The notes: generated by a model not told the origin, from the sequence alone. A stretch of DNA of 64,000 nucleotides from Pogona vitticeps (GCF_051106095.1 NC_135786.1:14230501-14294500); one strand, 5' to 3'. Shown: positions 36,965 through 48,904, counted from the first letter of the stretch. Program-made: numbers and translations.

Positions 36965-39540
36965 CCTTTGTAGAGTGAAGTCCATGACAAAAGTCCACAA
37001 ACATTTTTTGCTGTTGTTGTTTGCATAATTATTTCTCTGTTGATGTTTTCACACAATATGGAGATTTATTTTAGTATTTTATCTATACCACTGCAATATT
37101 TACATGAATACAAAGTAACAGAAGGTTTTGCACTTTTCTTTTTTTGCAAGACTGCTCTGTCTTCTATAGCAGCATTAGAAGACAGAAATTGGCAGTTGAA
37201 GGCACAGGAATTCTGCCAGAAGAAAAGCAACCCTAAAAATAATTTGTTCAAATCCATTCAGGTGCCTTGTTATAGGTACCAGAACAAATTACAAAACACT
37301 ACTTTTGAGGGTCTTTGACCATTTTTATTTTCCCAAACTTGTTCTTCATTTTTATCTTTTGTAATTAAAATCAATGCTGATTAAATATTTATTGGAATTA
37401 ATTGTTGAGAATTGACTGAATTGGTCCATGTTTTCAGAGTGTACTTAATCATGCTGAATATGTCACTTGTCTCCTGTTACCAATCTTGTAAAAGATAACC
37501 TGTGATTTATTAAAGGTACTAAGAGTTTGTTGATGCAGTATGTCAAAACACCCTTCAGCCACTGCGGTACTATATTATCATTGCCTCAAAAGTCTTCTAT
37601 GTTGCTGAAAAAAAATATTCTGTATTTGTATATTTTTATGTATTATAAAACATTGTTCCAATATACCACATATGCCTCATTAAAAACAGCTTGGCTTTTA
37701 CTTTACACATAGTTATAAAGATTTATTAAAAATAGCACCTCTTCCCTTTTGAATCACATCCATAGGTGAAGCTGAAAATGTTTTATTGTACTTTTAACTG
37801 AATGCTAAGATACAGCTTGATTTGTCTCACAGGGAAATTTTGGTGCTCCCATTTACATTTAATTCCACTGTTAAAGTAGCAATTTAATTTGCTGCACCAC
37901 TGTTACAACAGTAGTATTTGCTTAAGTAAATACATAAAATATAATAAAATATTATTCTAAATCCTTGAGGACACATTTCATACATGTGACCACTATATAT
38001 GTGAAAATACATACCACCCCCACATTTGTTGAAGCAAATACTGTACAGTACTAGCATATCTTCAGTGTATTTTTCATTTATTTAGTCCCAAATCTAAATT
38101 CTGTATCAAGGTAATACCTTTTTTAGATTGATTTTTTTAAAGACACAACATTCTGTGCAAGCTTTCAGGAAGTTATCATCTCTTCCTCAGGCATGCAGAA
38201 GGAAAAGAGATGTGGCAAAATGGAAGAGCTAAAGAACCCCAACCCCAGTTCTGTGACACTGTTTTTTTTTAAAGTTGGTCTGATCAAGGAATCATCTTGA
38301 GATGGAATATGAAATCTGGACTTCATTTATTGAACAGCAAGACTGCTTTAACATTCCATATTATTTGTCATATTTACTTCCTGAGCTCAAGGGGGCAATA
38401 TAATCCTACTCTTCTTCATTTTTAGCCTTAGCAGCTCTATAGTAGGTCAGGATAAAAAAAGGTGACTGGACAAAAGTCACCCAAAGATCTTTATGGAAGA
38501 TAAAGAATCTAACTCTTCCACAACCAAGTCAAACACTCTAACCACAGTGTTTGTGTGTGTGCCTGTTGTGTGCTGTCAAGTTAGAACGACTTGTAGGGAG
38601 TCTAATAGGGCTTTTAAGTAAAAGAGATGTTTAAGGAGTGGTTTTACTAGTTCAACCACTACCAATGAGTTTCCGTGATCAAGTGAGGATTCAAACCCAT
38701 ATCTCCCAAGTCCTAATTTGATACTCTATCTACATACTCTACCACACCGGATATGATGGTGGTCATCCTAACACCTCTAATTTTGAAGACTGGAGACTGT
38801 TTTTGTATCTGTAGAAATATCTGCTTCTTCAGCTCACCTGCATACAGCAGAGACAGCCTGTGTCAGATTTATACCAATTCATATACTGTAGCTAACAGAA
38901 TAGTGTGCAACCAGTATGGGCATATTGCGAATGGAGCTGTTTCAAAGACATTGGCTGCCTTTCCCTTTAGCCCCCACTCAAATTTCAGTTGTGTACTATA
39001 ATCCTGAACTACAGCTGTCATATGTTTAGCATTTTAAAAGGATGGTTCCTTTCACATCTAAAAGCAGAAGCATTTTATTTGCAGAAGGCATTCATTTGTA
39101 TGAAGGAAAAGGTGTGAAACCCACTTTGTAATGTAGAAGTGACAAATAGTTGACTGGATGTCCAGACCATGGAAGGCTACTGAAAATGAGTAAGGTACGT
39201 GTTCTTGCAGCAAAATACACACACTGGGGAAGATGCATGTCTAAACCTTTTTCTCCTGTGGAACTAACTTCTACATGGAGAATTTACAGTGCATAAAGTG
39301 GTCCTGAAGTGCCCATAGCAGCAAGTACAAGGTACTATGAGAGGAAGAAGGGCCCTTCAAATGATGTTGAAATCCAATACCAATCAACTGCAGTCAAGCT
39401 TGCCCAAAATGAAGAATGAGAGAACCAGCCACAGGTCCTGCAGCCTTGATATATCTGAAGGTTCATGTATGAGGGCTTCCCTTTTCTTGAATAAATCACC
39501 AGACTCAGTTTTGCAAAAAGGATTTGTGTCATTTATTAAC
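36965..39540. other. Intergenic stretch after the serine-rich frame
   Basis: An AT-rich stretch with several weak polyadenylation hexamers, one antisense SINE (38560-38755) and a possible repeat piece near 38090-38270. No gene is supported. Confidence 0.45.
38560..38755 (-). mobile_element. tRNA-derived SINE, antisense
   Basis: GTGCTGTCAAGTTAGAACG at one end and GAGGATTCAAACCCATATC (reversed B box), then TACTCTACCACACC (reversed A box), at the other. It is a diverged copy. Confidence 0.6.
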
Positions 39541-39544
39541 TCAA

Positions 39545-40380
39545 CTAATTAGGTTCCAACTTTAACATGTTCTCTGGTTTGAGTCTCTTGTTCGAGCAAC
39601 AGCTCTCGCAAGGGTAACCATAAATTCTCTTCAAAGGGTTAACCGTCTCAACGTTCCAAGGTCCAGCAATCACCCGTTCTGGATCAACATTCTCGAACTC
39701 TGGTTCGGTCTGGTTCAAAAGCGGGAGGGTCTCTTCATCCCCCATCCATCCTGACAGTGGGGATCCCTCTCCTTGTGAGTCACCCCAAGGTCCAGAAAAA
39801 ACCCATCTTCCACAGTTTTTCTAGATGCCATGCCCGGCGTGCTTTGTTCTCTCTGGCGATGGCTTCTTTCTCCTCCCTAATCTTTCTCCTCCATTCCCGG
39901 GTCTCAGACTCACCCCAATAGGAAGGTCTCTGGGGTAAGCCCCTTCTTCTACGGCTCTCTGCTTCAGCCTTGGGCACCCAAACCTGTTCCCATTTCCCTG
40001 TCCAAGGGTCCTGCATCCAAACAGTTTCCCAACCACCCAGGATATTGTCCGGGGCTGTATTTATTTCCCCCAACCCCCCTTTTTCCAGAGCCCACCCTTT
40101 CTCATCTTTTCCTGCCATTTCTACCCTAGATGATGTAGCTACACTTAACCCTTTCAACTCTTTTTCTAAGTCTTGGGTATCCACTGCACGCGACATCCCC
40201 TTTTCCCTCATGCTCTTCTGTTAAAGCTCTCTCTTGGTCTTTCTTTCGGGGTGGGGTAGGAGGTGGGGTAGTTTGAGTCCCCTTGGATGTCTTAAGGAGA
40301 GACGGCTCCACCAGAAAGACATCTTGTCTCTGGTCTTTCCCTTCATAATATAGTAACACTGGCCCTGCATTCTGCAAACC
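39545..40380 (-). mobile_element. Retroelement-like coding remnant (fossil)
   Basis: Successive minus-strand open stretches read as one protein-like region: a proline/threonine-rich part with TPPPTPPRKK, a tryptophan- and charge-rich part with WMQDPWTGKWEQVW, and a cysteine-containing C-terminal part with YGYPCESCC, followed by AATAAA on the same strand. The composition recalls a Gag-like protein of an LTR element, but no diagnostic domain is recognised and no LTRs were found. It appears broken, with about two or three breaks. Confidence 0.35.
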
Positions 40381-40616
40381 ACATGGCAGCAGAGTGTGTC
40401 CTCTTCAGCTACAATACAGGCATGAAAGGTAATGGTAGAAAGCAAATGGGCACAAGCTTTAGAGATTGTGAGTATGGTTAGATGCACACTGACTCATCCA
40501 GAAGGTTCTCACCTCTTCTTTATCCTACCCTCTCCTTTTCACTGATGTTGGACTTACAAAGCCCCATTTTACTTGGGTCCTGTTATATGAAAGACCGCAT
40601 TTTCCTACATAAGTTT

Positions 40617-40876
40617 CCATGGGCTTTGCGATCTGCTGGAGACCCTTCTCACTGTCCTACCACCTTCAGTGGCCCACCGGTGACTTGAGAGAGGGCCTTC
40701 TCTGTGGTTGTTCTCTTGCTCTGGAAATCTTTGCCAAGACAGGCTATCCCTGCCGTCCCTGGCTGTCTTTCTGCAAGTAGGCAAAGACCATATAGATTCA
40801 GGCAGGTCTTTGGCAATTAAAGAGACCTTCGGGTAGTGTGGGCGGCATATAAGTTAAATAAATAAATAAATAAAAG
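40617..40876 (+). mobile_element. L2/CR1-type LINE 3' end with AAAT tail
   Basis: GAGAGAGGGCCTTCTCTGTGG, then GTGTGGGCGGCATATAAG and a TAAA repeat, is a 5'-truncated LINE end. The Bov-B piece next to it starts 17 bases downstream. Confidence 0.65.
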
Positions 40877-40893
40877 CCATGGAATTAAGAAAG

Positions 40894-41006
40894 ACGAGAT
40901 GACTTTGACCCAACTCCGGGAGGCAGTGGAAGACAGGAGGGCCTGGCGTGCTCTGCTCCATGGGGTCACGAAGAGTCGGACACGTCTAAACGACTAAACA
41001 ACAACA
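40894..41006 (+). mobile_element. Short Bov-B (RTE) 3'-end insertion
   Basis: 113 bp matching the Bov-B terminus (CAACTCCGGGAGGCAGTGG through GGGGTCACGAAGAGTCGG to ACAACAAC). The 11-bp target duplication AATTAAGAAAG lies at 40883-40893 and 41007-41017. Low divergence suggests a recent event. Confidence 0.85.
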
Positions 41007-41379
41007 AATTAAGAAAGCATTAGATAATTTGCTGGTTTCCCTTTTTTGGCAAAGTATTATTCATATTTTAACTAAAGGGTTTTAAAGTACAGTATTCTAA
41101 TTTTTACTTATTGATACTAATTAAGATTACCAATCAATACTACTTATCTCAGCACTATAAAGAGTTTATTTCTATTTTAATATTTGTAATATATGGTGCT
41201 TTGGTGCCTTTAATGATTTAATCGCTTTTTAAAAACGATATTATAAACCACTTTGGTTTCCAGTTCCAGAAGAAAGGCAGCATTTAATTAAGCTAAATAA
41301 ATAAAACCAATTTGACCGGGGCTTCTGGAAATGGTGGTCTTAAGAACACCTGGGCGACCTAAGGTTGGGAACCAGCGCT

Positions 41380-41745
41380 CTAAAGCTGAGGAGGCTCCAG
41401 GCCCTCACAGCACCACTAGCGCTGGAAGGTTCAAAGCCAACGGCATATCGCGTAGCCAATGGAAACGCCCGCCGGGACAACAGCCCGTGATCTGATTGGT
41501 TCCTACCTCTGAAGAGGAACTTCAAGGGCAGTGATAGGCCTTGAGGGGGGCCGGGTCGGATTTCAAGGAGGAGGGGCGATGATAGGCAGGCTGTCTTGTG
41601 ATTGGTCGCATCACCTTCTGTTTCCGGGTCTTGGAAGTGCTTCCGAGTTACGCCGGATCTTGTCAGGGTCGAGCGGTTTGATTGCTCCCGACCTTGCGGG
41701 TTTAGACGAGAGGAAAGCCGGTCGCAGTTGGGCCGTTTAGTAGCC
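41380..41745 (+). promoter_or_regulatory. ATP5F1E: GC-rich promoter of ATP5F1E with CCAAT boxes
   Basis: A CpG-rich stretch just upstream of the start codon. CCAAT lies at 41456-41460 and inverted ATTGG at 41495-41499 and 41601-41605, a cluster typical of NF-Y-bound housekeeping promoters. No TATA box is seen. Start-site position is inferred only. Confidence 0.6.
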
Positions 41746-43886
41746 ATGGTGTCGTACTGGAGACAGGCTGGGCTCAGGTACGGAAAGCTCGGTCTTTTGG
41801 CTTATCTTAAACCTTCGCCTCTCCTCGGAGACAGGGGGCCCTTTGAGAAGTTTTTCGAGCTTTTTGCCTGTACTTCAGATGTTCGCCTGTTTCGGAGATA
41901 CGTGTCGAGCCTCCTGCCAGCCCCGAAAGACCGCGGGCCTTAAGAGATGAAGCTCAAGGGCCCTTCGGAGTTGCGGGAGGGGAGGGGAATTTAATTATTT
42001 GACTCGTGTGTGCTATTCGGATGAGATTTATTTTAGTTCCCGGAATTTGTACCTACCTGTTGCAATCTGAATACCTGGAAATATGCAGCCGACCCTTGGC
42101 AGGGCAATTCCCTTTCTTCCCAAATAGCAACGTATCAGGGTTCTTCCTGTTCCTTCGGCCCCCAAAAATGAAAATAGCTGGGGTGGACCTCAGGATCAAA
42201 AGTCTGCAGACCCCTGTGCTACTTCCATGATCGGTACCACAAGTCTGAATACCAGGTGCTGAATAACAACAGAAAGAGAAGGGTTTTCCGTAGATGTTTG
42301 GTTGGTCACGGGAAACTGGATGCTAGCTTTTGCAGTGATTCAACAGAGCTCTTGTTTATGATCGTAGATTGAATATGCATGAACATGCTACCTGTCTGTA
42401 GATGCCTTTACACTTTTGTTAGCATACCGAATATGTATATGTTTCAAGCTTTAGTGTTTCCCAGTATTCAGGTACAGAACATATTCTTTTGTGCTTCTTG
42501 GAAGTGAAAGCAACAGTCATGACATCGAGGCCTCTGTGAATTGTGATATCTTTCCAGATTAGCTTAAGAAGATTGAGATAATGAATAACGGAGAAGGGAC
42601 TTGGATCAAATAGTGAAAAATAATGGGGAGCAGAGGATGTATCAAATGGAATGTTTGGAAACTCTAAAGCAGTCAGTAAAGACAGAAGTGAAAGCAGTGA
42701 CACATGACACCCATGCATGTGCAACAACTGATTGGCCAAACCTTCAGACTCTGTACAGCTAGGACCCTTTAATGCCAAACCATGCCTTCCCTTCTAGTTT
42801 CATCTTCTCTGCGCAGACATCAGTGATGCTCTTCTGAAATAATTGTCAAATGTAACAATGGGAAAATGCAAATTAGCCCATCTTCTCTCACTGCAAAGTT
42901 GCATTGGGGTATTCACTTCTCTCCAATGTAAAGTAAGTGACCATAGAAGCTGAGTTGTTTAAAAGCCTTTTACTAGGAGTTCCATTTGAAGCACCTGTAG
43001 GTGGCACAGTTCAAAAGAACTTCTGTAGCTTCTCTTGCCTGCAAGAGAGTTCTTAAGTTGTTTTAAAAAACAACAGGACAAGGGGGACTTTAAAAAAAAA
43101 GTGGCAGCTTCTGGGAGCAAAGGCTTTGCAGAGAGAGAGAGAGGTGAATACTGACACTGTCTGTCTGTGTGTTCTCTCTCTTCCCTTTTGCCATCTTTTC
43201 TACACACACAACACTTGCTGTTCTCTTTTCTCTTGGCTGCTGCTTCTCCTTCCATTATTTACCCTTTTCTCTGCAAACAAGCCACTCACACCCCAAATCT
43301 GCACAGAAAAAAAAACCTTCTGAATATTTTCTGGATATAAAAAGTAAAGACAACAGAAAAGTTGGTCAAGTTTCTGTACATCATGATTCTTAATGATGAT
43401 GGATACTTCTGTTATTTTTTCACAACAGTTAATGTATATTGGCTAGATGCGTGGTATATAAATTCATTGAATGAATAAATGAATATGTGTGGAGTTCTTC
43501 TCTTGAAGATGTTTGAAGGCTAATTTTGTGTTAGCTGTTTCCAACAAAGGCAGTCTAAGGTGTTTCACATGAAAGCCAGTGCGGCATAATGGACAGAATA
43601 TCCAACTCAGCTAGGAAGATTTATCAGGGGATGTGGGGGTAAGCCACCCTTTGAACATCTGACATACCTCAGAAACCAATGGGAGTTACCTTAAGTTGAA
43701 AGCAACTTGACTGGGCGTAACATACACAATGGGGTTTATAAATCTTTCTCTTCTCCTTCCAGTTACATCCGGTATTCTCAGATCTGCGCCAAGGCAGTAA
43801 GAGATGCATTAAAACCACAGTTTAAAGCAGAAGCAGAGAAAGTAGCAGGAGCAAATGTAAAAGTAGTGAAAACAAAAAAAGAATGA
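41746..43886 (+). CDS. ATP5F1E: ATP synthase F1 subunit epsilon
   Basis: The smallest subunit of the mitochondrial F1 central stalk, binding gamma and delta at the inner membrane on the matrix side. Coding exons are 41746-41777 and 43763-43886 with GT-AG borders, giving 51 residues, the same as human. It starts [20 protein letters not shown] and ends VKVVKTKKE. The family has no cleaved presequence, in agreement with the start used. The ATG context GCCATGG is strong. Exon 2 continues seven bases past the stop to a donor at 43894, and a non-coding third exon follows at 48518. The gene is intact, co-oriented with PRELID3B and convergent with TUBB1. Confidence 0.97.
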
Positions 43887-44167
43887 CATGCAGGTAAGTG
43901 AGGAAATTCCTGGTACTCTTTTATTTTTGCAACAAAGTCTAACAGTGTCAAATAGACCCTTCTGCCATGCCTGGTGCTAGTTACAGGTTGTTCAGAGTTT
44001 AATGTTTGAAATTGTTATAAACTTCTTTGAGAACTGCAGTAGAAAAGTTAACCCAGTAAGCTGGGGAGAATTTGTGCAGGCTTAAAAGTATTGTAGATAT
44101 GATGACATTAAGCTCTAAGAGAGTTCAATTATGTGCAAGAGAATGGAGTATTAAGCAACAATTGTAC

Positions 44168-44396
44168 AGCAGGACCACAGTATCCATAGGGAATTGGTTC
44201 CAAGCCCATGAGCCCATGGATGCTGAAAAACATGGAAATAGTGAATGCTGTACAGTACATAGCATGATCTTTGGCATGCTCTAGTAATCAATTCTGGTAA
44301 ACACATCTGGGCTTTTTTAATTCAACATTTCCAGCCAGCAGGTAAGTGAATCCATGGATACTGATCCTGCAGATAAGCAGGTCCTATTGTTTCTGC
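44168..44396. mobile_element. Tigger/pogo-like MITE, diverged
   Basis: CAGTATCCATAGGGAATTGG, then GTGAATCCATGGATACTGATC and GCAGGTCCTATTG, follows the layout of Tigger-derived elements, with inverted ends about a geographical PALINDROME of the ATCCATGGAT type. It lies in intron 2 of ATP5F1E. Confidence 0.5.
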
Positions 44397-44572
44397 TGCA
44401 GTTGCTACCACTGCTGCGGAAGAGACAAGACACATTTTCTGCTTTGGAAACTACTGTAGTCTAGCAAGCAAACCTTTGATTGCATGTGTGTGCCTCATGC
44501 TTATGTTCCTCCTTTGTACTGTAGCAGCTGTAGATATTCTCCACTTGTCTAAATATCACACTTCATCAAGTG

Positions 44573-44776
44573 TAGCATATGAAGCTGCTTTACACTGGAT
44601 CAGAACATGTATCTGTCTAGCCAGGAACTCTGATGCCTGGCAGCAGCCACACAAGGTCACAGCGTAGCTATTTCTTGGTCCTTCTGCCTCTGGAGATATT
44701 TTTCACAGAAGATGCTGGAGACAGAACCTGGAATCTTAAACATGCAAAGCATGAGCTTTACACATAGCATTGCCTT
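44573..44776 (-). mobile_element. SINE-like repeat fragment
   Basis: TAGCATATGAAGCTGCTTTAC, then ATGCAAAGCATGAGC, matches the same squamate repeat as at 16270. It abuts the Bov-B copy to its right. Class uncertain. Confidence 0.4.
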
Positions 44777-44788
44777 AAAAAATAGCAT

Positions 44789-45586
44789 CGTCGTTGTCGT
44801 TTAGTCGTGTCCGACTCTTCGTGACCCCATGGACCAGAGCACGCCAGGCCCTCCTATCTTCCACTGCCTCCCGGAGTTGTGTCAATTTCATGTTGGTTGC
44901 TTCGCAGAAACTGTCCAGCCATCTCATCCTCTGTCGTCCCCTTCTCCTCTTGCCATCACACTTTCCTAACATCAAGGTCTTTTCCAAGGAGTCTTCTCTT
45001 CTCATGAGATGGCCAAAGTATTGGAGCCTCAGCTTCAGGATCTGTCCTTCCAGTGAGCACTCAGGGTTGATTTCCTTTAGAATGGATAGGTTTGTTCTCC
45101 TTGCAGTCCAGGGGACTCTCAAGAGCCTCCTCCAGCACCACAATTCAAAGGCATAAATTCTTCGGCGGTCTGCTTTCTTTATGGTCCAGCTCTCACTTCC
45201 ATACATCACGACAGGAAAAACCCTAGCTTTGACTATTCGGACTTTTGTTAGCAAGGTGATGTCTCTGCTTTTTAAGATGCTGTCAAGGTTTGTCATCGCT
45301 TTCCTTCCAAGAAGCAGGTGTCTTTTAATTTCATGCCTGCTGTCTCCATCTGCAGTGATCATGGAGCCCAAGAAAATAAAATCTGTCACTGCTTGCATAG
45401 CTTCCCCTTCAATTTCCCAGGAGGTGATGGGACCAGTGGCCATGATCTTAGTTTTTTTTGATGTTTTCAGGCCATTTTTTGCACTCTTTCACCCTCATTA
45501 CAAGGTTCTTTAATTCCTCCTCACTTTCTGCCACCAGAGTGGTATCATCTGCATATCTGAGGTTGTTGATATTTCTTCCGGCAATC
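44789..45586 (-). mobile_element. 5'-truncated Bov-B (RTE) LINE
   Basis: The minus strand encodes the C-terminal part of the Bov-B reverse transcriptase, 222 residues from 45443, with ATGPITSWEIEGEAM, YGSESWTIKKADRRRI, LRVPWTARRTN and [15 protein letters not shown]. The RT motif YADDTTLVAES lies upstream (about 45545) in a different frame because an A-run near 45455 has one extra base relative to the expected IKKTKIMATG reading. The 3' end carries the Bov-B GGGTCACGAAGAGTCGGAC signature. The 7-bp duplication ATAGCAT flanks it (44782-44788 and 45587-45593). The element is dead but young. Bov-B is known for horizontal spread among squamates and ruminants. Confidence 0.93.
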
Positions 45587-46294
45587 ATAGCATAGCAAAC
45601 ATACAGTACTTCACTTTTGCAGTTGGTATGCTAAAAAGTGCCTCCTTTCAACAAGAGCCTTAAAATGCTTTTTCAGAAATGAAATGTATGAAATGATAAA
45701 ACATTTATCTGACGAGGTTGTTTGAGAAGATAAAAAGGAACAACTATTTTCTCTCCCAATTCAGTAAGTGGGAAGGAGAGAATTATGCCAGTCCCAAGAA
45801 TCACCTAGTTGACTACCATTAAAGGGGGGGGGGATGTGAAGGGGAAGATAGCCTTGAATTCATCAGCTCTCTGGAGTGCTTCTTTTACTTCTCTGCCACC
45901 ACAAGGCCACCTACACCAAAGGGTCTTCTGCAGGCATGTCAGCAAGTCTCTGACATAGAACATCATTCTCACAGAAGGCCTTTCCAGGTAGCCAAAAATG
46001 TTTTTAAATGTTTTTAAGTCCATTGTTTCAATTCTGGGTTGTTCCACTGTGCTGAACAAAAGTTTTACTGAAACTCATTCAGCAAAAACGGGTTTAACTA
46101 AAAATAGTAGATTAACTGAGGGAAAAACCTGTGTGCCCTCTGGTGACCAAAAATAATTCTAAAATGTTTTAAAACAATTGGAGAATTTGGGCCATCTGGA
46201 GGTGCTGTCAAAGATAGCAAAATTGCCCCCTAGGAGATACAAGGGGGCATTTTGAACAAAACTTTCCTTCTTTTAAAAAATTTAAGTTGGGAGG

Positions 46295-46800
46295 TGTAAC
46301 GGAACCCAAGGTATGACGTCATTCCTGCATGTCAATCAGGGGATAGAGCAGGAGGGGCGGAGTCAGAATGACAGTTGGAACAGCTGGGGGAGACAGGAGT
46401 TGGAATGAGAGAGAGAGAGAGGTTCAGAGAGAGTTAGGGACCAGAAGTTATTGAAACAGTGCTAGGGCATAGGAGTAACAAAAAGGGTTAAGAAAAGAAA
46501 TTGAAAGAATAAAACATATTGGACAAGCAGGAATGATCTCATCAGTTTATCAAAAGAAATATTGACATGATCTGATATACGTTAACACCTGATTTAACAC
46601 ACATGAATATATAACAGTTACATTTGATTATACTTATGATTCTGTTCAATAATAAAACAATGTTTATTTAAAGCCCTTGTCTCCTGAGATTGTATGACCC
46701 TTTGGGGTGACAGCTCCTGAGTGTGTGGGATTTGATTTGGTATTAGTATAATACCTGGTGGCAGCGAAAAGGGCATATTTACCTTTGTGGAACCCAGAGG
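46295..46800 (+). repeat. Gypsy-type LTR, isolated (fossil)
   Basis: It begins TGTAACGGAAC directly after a purine-rich AAGTTGGGAGG, with AATAAA near 46650 and an end region CCTGGTGGCAGCG like the GGTTGGTGGCAGC of the Gmr1-like LTR at 641. It is therefore probably an LTR of a related Ty3/Gypsy family left in ATP5F1E intron 2. The right boundary is uncertain and no partner LTR is seen. Confidence 0.5.
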
Positions 46801-46890
46801 TATAAAGGGCACAAAGGGGGATCGCCACAGGAGGGATTTGGAAAGTTCAAAAATGCCCTGGAGGCTGGTTGTGGAAAAGGTACTAAATAT

Positions 46891-47133
46891 CAAACCCCAT
46901 GGCACAGTGGTTAAGCTACAGTACTGCACTCAATCCTTTGCTCATGACCTGAGTTCAATCTCCATGGGTTCAGATAGCCGGCTTAAAGTTGACTCAGCCT
47001 TCCATCCTTCCATGGCTGGTAATTTCAGTACCCAGCTCACTAGGAGGCAAAAGTATTCCTTGCCTAATTATGTTGTACACCTTCCAAAGAGTGCTCCAAG
47101 CACTCCAGCTCCTCGAACAACTGTAAAACATGG
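46891..47133 (+). mobile_element. tRNA-derived SINE
   Basis: The head CATGGCACAGTGGTTAAGC (A box), B box TGAGTTCAATCTCC and body GTTGACTCAGCCTTCCATCC, then CAGTACCCAGCTCAC, identify a common squamate SINE. The hAT element at 47142 is inserted at its 3' end. Confidence 0.7.
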
Positions 47134-47141
47134 GTGGAAAC

Positions 47142-48325
47142 TAGAGATGGGGACAAATAAAAAAAATTGTGATCTATTTTGATTTGTGATTCATAAAGGT
47201 TACAGATCAACGAATACGAATATTCTTTGATGAATTGATCTGTCGATTTGTCTTCGCTTTAAAAGACTATAAAACTGGCCCCCAAGCACCTAGAGACACC
47301 AAATTTGCAGGGAAGCTTCCTCATACGCATTTCTACAACTCCTGAAGGTTTGGTGAACATTGGATCGCGTACCCCTGAGTTTTATACTCACAAATAGGAC
47401 ACCCCCAGGAAAGCTCCCCCGAGGTACTTGGAGAATCCAGAATCACAACGGAACTTCCTATGTCTTTTCCCAACATGCCTGCCAATTTTGGTGAAGATTG
47501 GATATTGGACATCTGTTATTCACCCATAAATTGGGTCCCCCCAGGAGAGTTTACCACACGGCACAGAAGCCCATGGTATTGAGGGAGTTATTTTTGGCCC
47601 CAGCAGAATGAGAGGTCTTTGGCACTGAGAGGCATGCATGAGGCATTGAGTTTGTCTTCAGCAACATTACAAAAAAAAACCCCACCATTCTGCCTATCGG
47701 CCACTGATCACCTGATCAGAGGCCGATAGGCACACACCCAGCCAGCCAGCCACCCCCACAGCCTACCCACCCCCTTCTTTTCCTTACATTAGCCCCCTCT
47801 CACCGACACCCCCTTACTTTAAGCTCTGCTGCAGAGGTCTCCATCAGGCCTCTGCAGCCATGGCGTGTAAAAAGGGAAACTGGCTGCCCTTTGCAGAGAT
47901 GGTGGTTGCGGCTTCATTTAGGGTAAGGAAGCTGCAGCTGCCATCTTTGCAAAGGGCAGCCAGTTTCCCTTTTTACACACCATGGCTGCGGAGGCCTGAT
48001 GGAGACCTCGGCATCAGCGATTAAGGTAAGAGAGTGTTGGTGGGAGTATGATGGGGGCTAAGGTAGAGAAAGGAAGGGGGTGGTGTAGGCTGTGGGGGGA
48101 GTGGCTGCCTATCCACTGCTGATCAGCTGATCGGCAGCCAGCAGGCAGAATGTTGTTTGTTTGTTTCTTTTTTTAATATGGAGGACGAATAAAAACAGGT
48201 AAATATTAATCCCTTCGTATTCATGGGGGTCTCTGGAACCTATGGATATGAAGGGATGAACATTTAACGAATCGGCTATATTCGTCGAAAAAGCCGATCC
48301 GTTTTTAGATTCATCCACATCTCTA
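47142..48325. mobile_element. 1.2-kb hAT-type element with internal palindrome
   Basis: The ends TAGAGATGGGGACAAAT and ATTCATCCACATCTCTA are inverted, and the 8-bp duplication GTGGAAAC flanks it (47134-47141 and 48326-48333). Inside, 69-bp arms at 47834-47902 and 47941-48009 are near-perfect inverted copies carrying AAACTGGCTGCCCTTTGC, with weaker symmetry extending outward to about 47690 and 48150. No transposase frame is seen, so it is non-autonomous. It sits in ATP5F1E intron 2. Confidence 0.85.
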
Positions 48326-48517
48326 GTGGAAACTGTTGTAGCCGGCCAGGTTTGTTAGCTTTGCACAGCAATTCACTGACTCGTTGCTGTTGATTTGGAA
48401 GTATTATAGACCTCGAAACTATAGGGAATAATACAGCAATAGTAATTCTTGGGCTGTTTTGTGTCACATTTGGTATAGCAACATAACACTTATTCTGTAC
48501 TCTAATTGTCTTAACAG

Positions 48518-48655
48518 GGCCTGATCTCTAATGGAGAAAATGCTGACTCATAGAATTGCCCTTCTTCACAACCTAACGACTTTCTGTTTGGTGAAATTTC
48601 TCTGCAATTATGTAAATCAACATGTCAATAAATAGAACTTTGTGAAAATACTCCT
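48518..48655 (+). other. ATP5F1E: Non-coding terminal exon of ATP5F1E
   Basis: The acceptor TCTTAACAG precedes 48518, and AATAAA lies at 48627-48632 with a GT-rich stretch after. Human ATP5F1E likewise has a third, non-coding exon. The exact cleavage point is inferred. Confidence 0.6.
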
Positions 48656-48904
48656 ATGGAATATTACTTTTATTGAGTAACTGTAATACCACACATTTGG
48701 AAATTGTATAATACAACCAGAATTGTGTATGTACAGTACATATAAATACATAGAATATCCTTTTCATGTTCTTTTTTTCTTTTCTTCTTTTTTATATTGA
48801 CAATCAACAAAAACCTAACAATGAAATCACAGGTTTAAACAGAATTATTATTTTTTAGTTAATGGCCATTTAAAAATATCATTTGAGAATCTATTTAAAG
48901 CTGT

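Noticed and set aside
41340-41943. Frames of 113-135 residues on both strands at the ATP5F1E promoter
   Set aside because: GC-rich promoter composition; they run through the ATP5F1E exon 1 donor and have no family resemblance.
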